Below are positions 15,583-24,183 of a stretch of DNA of 64,000 bases, one piece after another. The first letter of the stretch is position 1, and each line of letters begins with the position of its first letter. The stretch is from Acidobacteriota bacterium (GTDB lineage: Bacteria; Acidobacteriota; Terriglobia; Acidiferrales; UBA7541). The position numbers and the translations under genes are program-made. The stretch lies in the NCBI GenBank assembly GCA_003224235.1, contig QHYU01000141.1, positions 1-64,000 on the forward strand, given 5' to 3'. The notes under the pieces are model-generated. The model did not search any database, had not been told where the DNA came from, and saw only the letters and a list, made by a program, of their open reading frames with translations.

Positions 15583-16860
15583 TTAGCAGGCGAGGTGATC
15601 GCGGGTGAGGTGGAAGCCGTCCAGATTGCCCAGCACGGTAACGCCAATCTGTTCCGGAATGAAAAATTCCTGCGCAAGCTGCTGCACATCCTCGCGGCTC
15701 ACGCCCTCGATCGAGGCGAGGATTTCGTCCAAGGTGAAGAATCGGCCGAAGTACATCTCTTGACGGGCCAAGTGGGACATGCGCGAGCCGGTGGATTCGA
15801 GCGAAAGCATCAGGGAACCCTTCAGGTGGTCTTTGGCGCGGCGCAGCTCTTCCGCACCAACCGGTTCCTGCCTAAGGCTGCGGAATTCTTTGATCACCAA
15901 GCGAACTACATCCCCGGCAGTCTCCCGCGCGGTGCCAGCATAGACGGAGAGCAGGCCGGTATCGCGATAGGGACTCAGCTCGCTGAAGACGGCATAAGCC
16001 AAGCCCTGCTTCTCCCGGATGTTCTGGAACAGCCGGGAAGACATCCCGCCGCCCAGGATGTTGTTGAGGATCGCGGCAGCGAACCGCCGTTCGTGCGCCA
16101 GCGGGTACGACGGGACGCCCAAGCAGATGTGCACCTGTTCGAGTTCACCCTTCGTCCTGGTGGTGATGCGCGCGTGGGTGCGCGGTGGCGCGTCAGCTCC
16201 GTCCGCTGCGGCGGGCTTGAATCCGGCGAACTCGCGCTCGGCCATTTCCACCAGGCGCGCGTGATCCAGGTGACCGGCTGCGGTGATCACCGTGTTGTTG
16301 GGCGCGTACCACGGCCGGAAACAAGCAAAGAGCGACTCGCGGGTGAATCCTCTGACGGTTTCGCGCGTGCCCAGGATGGGTTGACCCAACGAGTGGCCGC
16401 GCCAGAAATTCTGCGTGAAGATCTCATGGACCAGATAATCGGGGTCATCCTGATCCATTTTGATCTCTTCCAGCACGACCTGTTTTTCCTTAGCGATGTC
16501 CTCCTCAGCGAAGCGCGGGCGCAAGACCAGATCGGAGATCACGTCGAAGGCAATGGGTAGATGCTCGTCGAGCACGCGGGCGTTGAAGCAGACCAATTCC
16601 TTGGCGGTGAAAGCATCCAGCATGCCTCCCACCGAGTCCATCGAGCGGGCAATCTCTTCCGCGGTGCGCCGCTCGGTGCCCTTGAACACCATATGCTCGA
16701 TGAAATGCGAGATGCCATTCAGTTCCGAGGGCTCGCGGCGCGATCCGGTGCGGATCCAGATGCCGACTGAGACCGAGCGGACGTGCGGCATCGTCTCGGT
16801 GATCACCACCAGGCCGTTGGGCAGCACCCGCTTCTGAATGTCGCGTAGATCGTCGCCCAT
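15583..16860 (-). CDS. M16-family zinc peptidase (YmxG/mitochondrial processing peptidase type)
   Basis: This 425-residue inverzincin-type peptidase carries the motif His52-x-x-Glu55-His56 (HFIEHMVFKG), with the distal Glu in the helix KEKQVVLEEIKMDQDDP. The second half has the substrate-binding Arg/Tyr region (SSRLFQNIREKQGLAYAVFSELSPY). The length fits single-domain-pair members that pair with themselves. The start at 16860 gives MGDDLRDIQKRVLPNGLVV, the family's usual opening; an upstream ATG at 16983 would add 41 unlikely residues. Role in protein or peptide turnover is inferred from the family. It is followed closely by the MBL gene. Confidence 0.9.
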   Translation of the reverse strand: MGDDLRDIQKRVLPNGLVVITETMPHVRSVSVGIWIRTGSRREPSELNGISHFIEHMVFKGTERRTAEEIARSMDSVGGMLDAFTAKELVCFNARVLDEHLPIAFDVISDLVLRPRFAEEDIAKEKQVVLEEIKMDQDDPDYLVHEIFTQNFWRGHSLGQPILGTRETVRGFTRESLFACFRPWYAPNNTVITAAGHLDHARLVEMAEREFAGFKPAAADGADAPPRTHARITTRTKGELEQVHICLGVPSYPLAHERRFAAAILNNILGGGMSSRLFQNIREKQGLAYAVFSELSPYRDTGLLSVYAGTARETAGDVVRLVIKEFRSLRQEPVGAEELRRAKDHLKGSLMLSLESTGSRMSHLARQEMYFGRFFTLDEILASIEGVSREDVQQLAQEFFIPEQIGVTVLGNLDGFHLTRDHLAC

Positions 16861-17177
16861 AATCCGATTCTGGCACACGGAACGCGAGAATGCCAACTGG
16901 GACGAGTGACGCATACGACGCAACTGTGGCCCCTTGAAAGTGAAATTTGCCGGCATCCGGACTTTCCATGCATGGCAGGACATGACAGAGGGCCAGAGAT
17001 TCCTTGCCTGTCACGGCGGGCTCGGAATGGCAGAGCGGTTGCGGAGTTCGCCCCACCGTGCCGGTGTACGGGCACGGCATCCCGAGGCTTTCGCTCGGGA
17101 CAGGTGCCAAAGGTCGAGATCCTGTGCTACTTCGGATGCCGGGACGGCGCGAGTGGCTACCGCCGGCGAGACCGGCG
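16861..17177. repeat. intergenic hairpin cluster
   Basis: This gap of about 317 bases holds three GC-rich hairpins: CGTGCC/GGCACG at 17057-17076, TCCCGAG/CTCGGGA at 17080-17100, and GCCGG/CCGGC at 17163-17177. The last lies directly against the stop of the cysteine dioxygenase gene. They look like mobile REP-type elements or terminators; no coding frame is convincing here. Confidence 0.5.
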
Positions 17178-17759
17178 CTACAACAGCTTTTCCTCCGGAT
17201 TGAGTCTCCCGTACTCGCTGGTGTAGTGCAGCGAGACGTCGAAATAGGTGCCCTTCTCGCGCGAATAGATCTCACAACTATCGAACGGTTTGGAGTAAAC
17301 GTGAACGCTGACGGCGCGCTGGTTGAACTCGAGCAGGTTGAGCACCTGGTGGACCGGCTCGAGGGGATTGACGGCGGCGGCGTGGTCGGGGTCCATGTCA
17401 AAGGCGTCGGTGGGCACAAGCCGGCAAGCGCCCTTTGTGGCGTCGCGATTCTCGACGCGAAAATTCTGCACGCGGAGCCGGCCGACGGGCGTAGCCATCC
17501 AGCAGTTTTGCCCCCGATGATTGTGGATTCGGCTGGCCTGGCCGACCTCCCAGCAGATTCCCATGCACTCGAACAGGTCGTTCTTGAAGATCAGATTGCG
17601 AGTGTAGTTCCCCTTGGAAAAGAAGAGGTAGGGTTCGAGCGTTTCCGGCTTGACGCCGTGGGCGGCCAGGAATGCTTGCACGCGCTCGAGCGTGAACTCC
17701 CGCGCCGGAATCGCGGCCAGCCGCTCCACCCAATCGTCAATCGACAGCATCTGCGCCAT
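17178..17759 (-). CDS. cysteine dioxygenase (type I family)
   Basis: This cupin-fold iron enzyme oxidises cysteine to cysteine sulfinate. Its 193 residues show the iron ligands His79 and His81 (SRIHNHRGQNCW) and His137 (VHQVLNLL), the substrate-binding Arg54 (YTRNLIF) and the conserved Ser151-His153-Tyr155 triad (VSVHVYSKPFDSC). Cys86 falls at the place of mammalian Cys93, so the Cys-Tyr crosslink known from animal enzymes could form; many bacterial members lack that Cys. It is divergent from rlmN. The TauE/SafE-type exporters at 26.4 kb, which in some bacteria export sulfite or sulfonates, are not adjacent. Confidence 0.9.
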   Translation of the reverse strand: MAQMLSIDDWVERLAAIPAREFTLERVQAFLAAHGVKPETLEPYLFFSKGNYTRNLIFKNDLFECMGICWEVGQASRIHNHRGQNCWMATPVGRLRVQNFRVENRDATKGACRLVPTDAFDMDPDHAAAVNPLEPVHQVLNLLEFNQRAVSVHVYSKPFDSCEIYSREKGTYFDVSLHYTSEYGRLNPEEKLL

Positions 17760-17879
17760 AGCTCCTCCCTGCGCCTTCCATCCCCTTGGCTTAGAAGCGA
17801 CGGCCAGATTATAGCCTCACGATTGTTTGGGGAGTCAAATTTGCGCTGAAGAGCAACGTGTTATGATGGAATCTCATCG

Positions 17880-18977
17880 ATGGGTAAGACGATGCGGGTC
17901 GAATTGTTAGGAAAATCGGGAGAGGAATTGCGCGCGCTGATGGTGTCGCTGGGCGAGCGGGCCTATCGCGGCGCGCAAATCTATCATGCGCTGTACGCGG
18001 AGCGCCGATTCGACTTCACCACGATGAGCAACTTGCCCGCGGCGCTGCGCGCACGCTTGGCCGCGGAAGCATCCATCACACTGCCACGCATCACGAAGCG
18101 GTACCACTCGACGGACGGATCCGTGCGCTACCTGCTGGCGCTGGAAGGAGCCGCTTCCTCACCGGCAGCGGCACCCACCAGCATCGAAACCGTTTACATG
18201 CCCGAAGCGACCCGCCAGACGATTTGCATCTCGACACAGGCGGGCTGCCCGGTGAATTGCCACTTCTGCCTGACGGCGCAGCTGGGACTCGTCCGCAACC
18301 TCAGCGCCGGTGAAATCGTCGGCCAGGTGCTGGTGGCGCTCGAAGACAATCGCGCGAAGCTCGCTCCGCAGACCAACGTGGTGCTGATGGGACAGGGCGA
18401 GCCACTGCTGAACTATGAACCGGTGATTGCGGCGCTACGGCTGCTGCTTGACCCAAATGGCGTGGGGCTTTCGCCCAAGCACGTCACGCTATCGACCAGC
18501 GGCATCGTGCCGGGAATCGAACGGCTGGCCGCGGAGAAGGTGCGGCCCAAGCTCGCCGTCTCGCTCAACGCCTCCTCGGACGAGCAGCGCAACGCCATCA
18601 TGCCCATCAACCGCAAGTATCCGCTCAGCGTGCTGCTGGATGCCTGCCGGCGCTATCCACTGCGACCGTGGGAGCACCTGACCTTCGAGTACGTGCTGCT
18701 CGGCGGGTTCAACGACCGGGGTGATGACGCCCGGCGCGTGGTGAAGCTAATCGCAAGCCTGCGCGCAAAGGCGAACCTGATTCCCTGGAATCCGGGCGAG
18801 CTGCCCTACCAACCGCCCCAGCCCGAGCGCATCGAAGAGTTTCGGCGTATCCTGACCGAGAAAGGTGTTCCGGCGTTTGTCCGCTACTCGCGCGGGCAGG
18901 ACATCATGGCCGCCTGCGGCCAACTCGCCCTGCTCGAAACGCCTGCACTGCTGCAGCCCTCACGAGCGTCCGCATAG
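17880..18977 (+). CDS. rlmN: dual-specificity RNA methyltransferase RlmN
   Basis: This radical-SAM enzyme methylates C2 of adenine 2503 in 23S rRNA and A37 in some tRNAs. Its 365 residues show the cluster motif CPVNCHFC, the glycine-rich VLMGQGEPLLNY, the SAM-binding LSTSGIVPGI, SLNASSDEQRN and the acceptor-cysteine end segment SRGQDIMAACGQL. All elements needed for activity are visible. The ATG at 17880 is used; ATG at 17892 is in frame as well. It faces pgeF with a hairpin between them. Confidence 0.95.
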   Translation: MGKTMRVELLGKSGEELRALMVSLGERAYRGAQIYHALYAERRFDFTTMSNLPAALRARLAAEASITLPRITKRYHSTDGSVRYLLALEGAASSPAAAPTSIETVYMPEATRQTICISTQAGCPVNCHFCLTAQLGLVRNLSAGEIVGQVLVALEDNRAKLAPQTNVVLMGQGEPLLNYEPVIAALRLLLDPNGVGLSPKHVTLSTSGIVPGIERLAAEKVRPKLAVSLNASSDEQRNAIMPINRKYPLSVLLDACRRYPLRPWEHLTFEYVLLGGFNDRGDDARRVVKLIASLRAKANLIPWNPGELPYQPPQPERIEEFRRILTEKGVPAFVRYSRGQDIMAACGQLALLETPALLQPSRASA

Positions 18978-19078
18978 CTTAAGCCCCCGTGGTGCCATTG
19001 TGAGTGGACTTCGCCGCGAACGGCTGCAGGGGCGTATAGCTATGCGGCCCTACAAATGCACGCCAAGCATCACCGGCT

Positions 19079-19120
19079 GAGATCCTTCGCCCCGACAAAC
19101 GCTTCGGGGCTCAGCATGAC
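19079..19120. repeat. REP-like palindromic intergenic element or terminator
   Basis: GCCCCGA (19089-19095) pairs with TCGGGGC (19104-19110) around an eight-base loop. The flanks (GAGATCCTTC on the left, CTCAGCATGAC on the right) resemble a repeat family I associate with acidobacterial intergenic DNA. It lies between the convergent rlmN and pgeF genes and could terminate both. Confidence 0.5.
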
Positions 19121-19131
19121 AAGGAGCGCGC

Positions 19132-20154
19132 TTACTTCTCTCGCAGGCCGATGATGGCCATCAGCCGGCCGGTGCGGGCATGCTCGCGGCGATAACTGAA
19201 GAGAAGGTCAGTGCGGCAGGACGTGCACAGCTCGCTCGAAATGATGTTCGACGCTTTCACACCTGCGTCAAGCAACTGCCAGCGGTTGGCTGCGCGCAAG
19301 TCGAGCCGGACGCGCGGCGGCGGGGGGTCGTGACCCGGCGGGGCCATCGAGAGCCACTTGAGCGGGTTTGGTTCCTCGCCGGTGGCCAACTGATCGAACG
19401 GCCCGTCAAACCATTCGCGGGCTTGCGCAAACTGCCCCGCATAAGCCTGCGCCACCTCCGGGCCCACTTCATAACAGCACCGGCCGATGGCCGGGCCCAG
19501 CACGGTTACCACGTCCTCGGGACGCGTGCCGAATGCCATCTGCATCCGCCCCAGCGTTTTCGCAGCGATCCGCCGCAGCGTGCCACGCCACCCCGCGTGC
19601 ACCGCAGCCACGGCGTGCTGCTTGGTGTCCGCCATCAAAATGGGCACGCAATCGGCTGTCTGCACGCCGAGCAGCCATCCCGAGGCGCGCGTGATTACCG
19701 CATCACCGCTCAGCGCGCTAGGGGGGTCTGGGGGCAGGCCGCCCGGCGCAGCAAGGTGGGCGGGCGGCAAGCCGCGCTGGACGCCGTCCAGGAAAGCGTC
19801 GAGAACATGGACAACATCCGAGTGAATCTGCCGCAAAGTTACCAGCTTCATCCGCTCAGCAGGCAGAGCAGAGAGCAGCTTGGCACGGTTGGCCAGAACG
19901 TCTTCGCGAGTGTCCCAGCCGGTAAAGCCCAGATTCAACACGCCCTGCCCATCGGGCAAGCCTTCAAGACGACTCTTCCCGCCGGTCCGCGTCGAGAAAC
20001 CATGCACGAGCCAAGGCAACTTCGCCAGCGCCGTGGCCTGGATAATTTGCAATTCGCCAGAGCGGAGCGTGGCCCATGCCTGGCTGGCGCGACGCCGTCG
20101 GATCGCCGCCCGCCCTCCGATCGAACTTATTTGGTCGTTTCTCCCTGGGGCCAC
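19132..20154 (-). CDS. pgeF: peptidoglycan editing factor / multicopper-type laccase-domain protein
   Basis: The product is a purine-nucleoside-phosphorylase-like enzyme of the YfiH family that removes miscoupled UDP-MurNAc products. Marks are WLVHGFSTRTGG, LRQIHSDVVHVLD, the SGDAVITR segment, VQTADCVPILM with the metal Cys, VHAGWRGTLRRIAAKTL with the metal His, and GPAIGRCCYEVGPEV. A Pro/Gly-rich insert (DGVQRGLPPAHLAAPGG) lies before the DAVIT strand. The frame starts at 20154, but homology begins about 36 residues in (LQIIQATAL), so a TTG inside may be the true start. The gene converges on rlmN. Confidence 0.9.
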   Translation of the reverse strand: MAPGRNDQISSIGGRAAIRRRRASQAWATLRSGELQIIQATALAKLPWLVHGFSTRTGGKSRLEGLPDGQGVLNLGFTGWDTREDVLANRAKLLSALPAERMKLVTLRQIHSDVVHVLDAFLDGVQRGLPPAHLAAPGGLPPDPPSALSGDAVITRASGWLLGVQTADCVPILMADTKQHAVAAVHAGWRGTLRRIAAKTLGRMQMAFGTRPEDVVTVLGPAIGRCCYEVGPEVAQAYAGQFAQAREWFDGPFDQLATGEEPNPLKWLSMAPPGHDPPPPRVRLDLRAANRWQLLDAGVKASNIISSELCTSCRTDLLFSYRREHARTGRLMAIIGLREK

Positions 20155-20220
20155 TTCACTTGGCCTCTCTGAAGCTAACCGACCGATACTCTAGCTCATT
20201 GCAGGCCTTCTGTGGCTCAC

Positions 20221-20270
20221 GTCTTCAGAGGTGGGGATTTCTAGGGCCTAGACTCCCCCCGTCTGAAGAC
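20221..20270. repeat. nested inverted repeat, 50 bp
   Basis: GTCTTCAGA (20221-20229) pairs with TCTGAAGAC (20262-20270). Inside it GGGGA faces TCCCC, and the tip is the palindrome TCTAGG-G-CCTAGA (20240-20252). Three nested arms make a long hairpin in the gap between pgeF and acpS, like a mobile palindromic repeat unit. Confidence 0.65.
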
Positions 20271-20306
20271 GCGGGCTACATAGCGTTTTGGGGAGCACAC
20301 CGGCGT

Positions 20307-20312
20307 TATAAT
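20307..20312 (+). promoter_or_regulatory. possible -10 box for acpS
   Basis: A perfect TATAAT lies 102 bases before the acpS start. No good -35 hexamer was found at the right spacing, so this is tentative. Confidence 0.3.
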
Positions 20313-20413
20313 CCCCCTGCGGCGCATGAGTCCCCTGAATCGGGGCGAAACGGTGCGGCCTAGCGAACCGCGAATCATACCGTGCAAGCGCTGCTGGAGC
20401 GGCCGAGGGGCGC

Positions 20414-20791
20414 GTGATCGTCGGACTGGGCATTGACATCGCCGAAGTGGACCGCGTGCGAACAGCGATCGAGCGTCATGGCGAGGCCTTTCTCAAGCGC
20501 GTGTTCACGCCGGAGGAGATCGACTATTGCAAGCGCCACCGCAACCGATTCGAGCGCTACGCGGGGCGGTTTGCCGCCAAGGAAGCAGCGATGAAGGCGC
20601 TGGGAACAGGCTGGCGAAGCGGGGTGCGCTGGGTGGACATCGAGGTTGTGCGCCTCCGGAGCGGCAAGCCAACGTTGCAGCTTCGCGGTGCGGCACGGGA
20701 ATTTGCCGACCGCCTCCAAGTCAAGAATATCTCCCTGACCATCACCCACAGCGGAAATACCGCGCTCGCGCAGGTCATCTTCGAGGGCTGA
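20414..20791 (+). CDS. acpS: holo-[acyl-carrier-protein] synthase
   Basis: This enzyme moves 4'-phosphopantetheine from CoA to a serine of acyl carrier protein, activating it for fatty-acid synthesis. It has 125 residues, the normal size, with the magnesium motif GLGIDIAEVDRV, the second motif RFAAKEAAMKALGTGW and the closing ISLTITHSGNTALAQVIFEG. The start is a GTG at 20414. It converges with mtaB, leaving about 56 bases between stops. Confidence 0.95.
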   Translation: MIVGLGIDIAEVDRVRTAIERHGEAFLKRVFTPEEIDYCKRHRNRFERYAGRFAAKEAAMKALGTGWRSGVRWVDIEVVRLRSGKPTLQLRGAAREFADRLQVKNISLTITHSGNTALAQVIFEG

Positions 20792-20847
20792 AAGACCGAA
20801 AAGCAACACGGATACCGTGTTTCGTTTTTGCATTTGTTCCTGCGCGT

Positions 20848-22362
20848 CTAGCGGATGGCGTCGAGCGCCTGGCCGATCAGATGTGACCCGTTCAAGGCGG
20901 TGACACGGACGTCGAGGATACGGTTGGCAGGCCAGGAGCCTGCCACGCGCACGTCGAGGTAATTACTGCTCAGTGCGCCGGTCCAGGCGCCGGTCGAGTG
21001 TCCTGTGGAACCGTCAACGGCACTTACTTCACCAAACCGCCCTTCGCTTGAGCGATTTAGAGTCAGAACGCGGAGCGTGCATCCGAGCTGCGCGGCGCGA
21101 AATGCAGCAGCCCTTTCCGCAGCCAGCGCGTGTAATTCCCTGCTGCGCCGCTTGATAACCTCCGGCGGCACCTCACCGGACATCTCGGCGGCCCTCGTCT
21201 CAGGACGCTTGGAAAAAGAGAAAACGTGCAGGTAGGTGAGTGGCAATTGCCTGATGAGCGCTAGTGTCGCCTGGTGGTCGGTCTCGGTTTCGGCTGGGAA
21301 GCCGGCGATGATGTCCGCGCCGATGCCGGCATTGGGCAGTAGCTCGCGGATCAGTTCTACCCGGCGCGCATAGTGCGCGGTGCGGTACCAGCGATGCATT
21401 GCCGCGAGGATACGGTCGGAGCCGGACTGCAGCGGGATATGGAAGTGCTGTGCAATGCGGTCGGTCGACGCAAATAGTGCGATCAGATCTTGCGTCACGT
21501 CCATTGGCTCAATCGAGCTGATGCGCAGCCGCTCCAGCGATGTTTCCTCCAAAACGCGCAGCAGCAGCTCGCCAAACTCGACACGGGGATTTAAGTCGCG
21601 GCCATAACTGCCCAGGTTGATCCCGCTCAAGACGACTTCCCGGTAGCCCGCGGCCGAAAGCCGACGAATCTCTTCCACCACCTGCGCGGGAGGCAGGCTG
21701 CGGCTGCGCCCACGCACAAACGGGATCACGCAGTAGGCGCAGCGGTTGTTGCAGCCGTCCTGAATTTTCAGCACCGGGCGCGTGTGGCCGCCCTCGCCGC
21801 CCAGGATCGGCCCGACCAGCACGCCGGACTGCTCAAAGATGTTGCCGGTCAGGATTTTTGCCGGAGCCCGCGCAAGCGACATCGGGTCGGCGCCGTTCCC
21901 ATCCCGGATTCCTCCGCGCGAGGCATCGATCTGCTCGAGCGGGACAAATCCAGCCGAGACTCTTGGTTCCTGCCCCTCTGACGCCAAGCCTTGCTCGGCG
22001 CTACTCCAGCCGGAACTCTGCGCCGCCATGTGGTCAATCAGCCGCGGAATTTCCGGCTTGTGCGAATTGCCGACCACCCACACCACGCCTTCCAGGCCGG
22101 CCAGCTCTTCGGGAGCGCGCTGAGCGTAGCACCCGGTGACCACAATGCGAGCGGCAGGGTTCTCGCGGTGGATCGCGCGGATGGCCTGGCGAGCCCGCGT
22201 GTCGGCCGAAGCCGCCACCGTGCACGCGTTTACCACGACCACGTCGGCTTGCGCGGCCCCGCGCGAGCCCAGGAACCCGCGCTCCAGCAATTGCCGCTCG
22301 ATTGCGGCAGCATCGGCCTGCGTGGCGCGGCAACCGAAGTGCTCGATGTGAAAGGTAGCCAT
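20848..22362 (-). CDS. mtaB: tRNA N6-threonylcarbamoyladenosine 2-methylthiotransferase
   Basis: This radical-SAM methylthiotransferase turns t6A37 into ms2t6A in ANN-decoding tRNAs. The N-terminal UPF0004 domain supplies three cluster cysteines (FGCRATQAD, NACTVAASAD, VTGCYAQR). The radical-SAM motif is CNNRCAYC, followed by EVVLSGINLGSYG and IPLQSGSDRILAAMHR. A C-terminal TRAM-like segment ends the 504-residue protein. An insert of about 45 residues after LIDHMAAQSS is longer than in most relatives. The ATG at 22362 gives the family's usual N-terminus. Confidence 0.93.
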   Translation of the reverse strand: MATFHIEHFGCRATQADAAAIERQLLERGFLGSRGAAQADVVVVNACTVAASADTRARQAIRAIHRENPAARIVVTGCYAQRAPEELAGLEGVVWVVGNSHKPEIPRLIDHMAAQSSGWSSAEQGLASEGQEPRVSAGFVPLEQIDASRGGIRDGNGADPMSLARAPAKILTGNIFEQSGVLVGPILGGEGGHTRPVLKIQDGCNNRCAYCVIPFVRGRSRSLPPAQVVEEIRRLSAAGYREVVLSGINLGSYGRDLNPRVEFGELLLRVLEETSLERLRISSIEPMDVTQDLIALFASTDRIAQHFHIPLQSGSDRILAAMHRWYRTAHYARRVELIRELLPNAGIGADIIAGFPAETETDHQATLALIRQLPLTYLHVFSFSKRPETRAAEMSGEVPPEVIKRRSRELHALAAERAAAFRAAQLGCTLRVLTLNRSSEGRFGEVSAVDGSTGHSTGAWTGALSSNYLDVRVAGSWPANRILDVRVTALNGSHLIGQALDAIR

Positions 22363-22570
22363 CAGCTATCAGCGGCTGGTGGTCAGCCAACAGCAGGGAG
22401 GACCAGCAGCAGGCCATTATAGCAACCGCGCCGCTCGCTAGTGCTAGCAGCCGGAGGATCGGTCTCCGCAACGGTCATAGCTGCAGAAAAACGATTGACC
22501 GGAGAAAGAAAAAGCGGCAGTAATGGCGGGCTGATTCTGCGCCAGAGAGCAAGGAAGCAGGGAGGCGAAG

Positions 22571-23953
22571 ATGGTTCGTCGTTGGGGAATGAGCAGGTTT
22601 TTGATCGCAATCCTTTTGGTGTTGTCGCAGTGGCCGGGGATTGCAGCGACGGCCGAGCAGCCCGCGGCGCAAACGCCGCCCAAGCCGCTGCCATCGCTGC
22701 GCGAGCAGGCCGCCATCCGCCAGGAGTGGCTGAAGGTGCGGCTGGAGCGCGTGCTGCCGCCGTTGATGCGCAAGCACGGCGTGCAGATGTGGCTGGTGAT
22801 TTGCCGCGAGTACGACGAAGACCCAGTGTTCTATTCACTGGTTTCGCCAACCGTCTTTGCGGCGCGCCGGCGGACCATCTACGTTTTCTTCGACCGCGGC
22901 GAAGAAAAGGGAATCGAGCGGGTGGCGCTGGGCGGTGGAAGCAACGGCGGGCTCTACACCGTGTATCGCGACCCGGAGGTGGAGAACCGCGAGCTCTGGG
23001 GCCAGGGGCAATGGGCGCTGCTGCGCAAGCTCATCGAAGAGCGCAACCCTGCTACCATCGCCATCGACATTTCGCGCACGCACGCGTTTTCCGACGGCCT
23101 CTCGGCAGGCGAGCGCGAGGCGCTGGAAGACGCGCTGGGGCCGAAGTGGATCTCGCGGTTCGTGCGCGCAGAGAATCTCGCGCTCGAATACGTCTCGATC
23201 CGCCCGCCGGAGATGCTTCCCACCTACCGGCAGTTGATGGAGACGGCGCACTATCTCATCGAGCGCGCGTTTTCAAGCGAAGTCATCCATCCCGGCGTCA
23301 CCACGAATACCGACTTGGTGTGGTGGCTTCGGCAACAGTTGAACGACCGCGGCCTGGGCACGTGGTTTCATCCCACTGTGGACGTGCAGCGCCCGGGGCT
23401 GAAGCACGACTCCGTGCTCGCCGACCAGGACAACCTGGTGATCCAGCGCGGCGACGTTCTTCACGTGGACTTCGGCATCAAGGCAATGGGCTTGGCTACC
23501 GATACGCAGCACATGGGCTACGTGCTGCGCGAGGGCGAGCGCGAACCTCCCGCCGGGATCCAGAAGGCGCTGGCCACCAGCAACCGGCTGCAGGATCTGC
23601 TGATGGAACGTATGCGGCCCGGCCGCTCGGGCAACGAAATCCTGGCCGAAACACTGGCCGCGATGAAGGCCGCGGGCATCAAAGGCTCGATTTATTCCCA
23701 TCCGATTGGCGACCACGGGCACGGCGCGGGGCCGCTGATCGGGCTGTGGGACCGCCAGCAAGGCGTACCGGGACGCGGCGACGTGCTAATGCTGCCGAAC
23801 ACCTGGTTTTCCATCGAGCTCGCTGCGAGCACACCTGTGCCCGAGTGGAACAGCCAGGAACTCTGGGTCGGCCAGGAAGAGGATGCCGCGCTCGACGGCG
23901 ACAAGATTGGCTGGGTGCTTCCACGCCAGATGAAATATCACCTGATCCGGTAG
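22571..23953 (+). CDS. exported M24-family peptidase
   Basis: The 460-residue protein has a signal peptide (SRFLIAILLVLSQWPGIAATA), an AMP_N-like domain (HGVQMWLVICREYDEDPVFYSLV) and a pita-bread catalytic domain. Likely metal ligands are the Asp pair in HVDFGIKAMGLATDTQH, His in IGDHGHGAGP, Glu in WFSIELAA and Glu in GQEEDAAL. All five positions can be filled, so activity on Xaa-Pro or similar peptides in the periplasm is likely. The spacing after the His differs from the aminopeptidase at 3.0 kb, placing it in another M24 branch. GGGAGG lies six bases before the ATG at 22571; an in-frame ATG follows at 22589. It is divergent from mtaB. Confidence 0.87.
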   Translation: MVRRWGMSRFLIAILLVLSQWPGIAATAEQPAAQTPPKPLPSLREQAAIRQEWLKVRLERVLPPLMRKHGVQMWLVICREYDEDPVFYSLVSPTVFAARRRTIYVFFDRGEEKGIERVALGGGSNGGLYTVYRDPEVENRELWGQGQWALLRKLIEERNPATIAIDISRTHAFSDGLSAGEREALEDALGPKWISRFVRAENLALEYVSIRPPEMLPTYRQLMETAHYLIERAFSSEVIHPGVTTNTDLVWWLRQQLNDRGLGTWFHPTVDVQRPGLKHDSVLADQDNLVIQRGDVLHVDFGIKAMGLATDTQHMGYVLREGEREPPAGIQKALATSNRLQDLLMERMRPGRSGNEILAETLAAMKAAGIKGSIYSHPIGDHGHGAGPLIGLWDRQQGVPGRGDVLMLPNTWFSIELAASTPVPEWNSQELWVGQEEDAALDGDKIGWVLPRQMKYHLIR

Positions 23954-23986
23954 CCGCGAGTTTGCTCGGGAGAATAGAATTTATTC

Positions 23987-24151
23987 ATGAACTCAAAACT
24001 GATCCAGCGAATCGTTCGCGGGGCCGCGGCCGTAATATTGCTGGGCGCGGCTGCGCACGAGTATACGCATGCCGGCTTCACGATGACGGCCGTCTTAGCA
24101 GGTGTTGCAGGGCTTATGTTCGGGTGGATGGCGGCTACCGGCCAGGGTTGA
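23987..24151 (+). CDS. small hydrophobic protein, 54 residues
   Basis: This short frame starts 33 bases after the M24 gene and reads MNSKLIQRIVRGAAAVILLG, then a second hydrophobic stretch MTAVLAGVAGLMFGWMAA. It would be a two-segment membrane miniprotein with a charged N-terminus. A weak GGGAG lies 18 bases upstream. I recognise no family. It may be co-transcribed with the M24 gene. Confidence 0.45.
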   Translation: MNSKLIQRIVRGAAAVILLGAAAHEYTHAGFTMTAVLAGVAGLMFGWMAATGQG

Positions 24152-24183
24152 TAGGTGCCTTCCCGCTTCCGCGTTGCGGAGCT

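Noticed and set aside
15595-16560. 321-codon plus-strand frame
   Set aside because: It is antisense to the M16 peptidase, which shows a complete HxxEH motif and typical fold segments.
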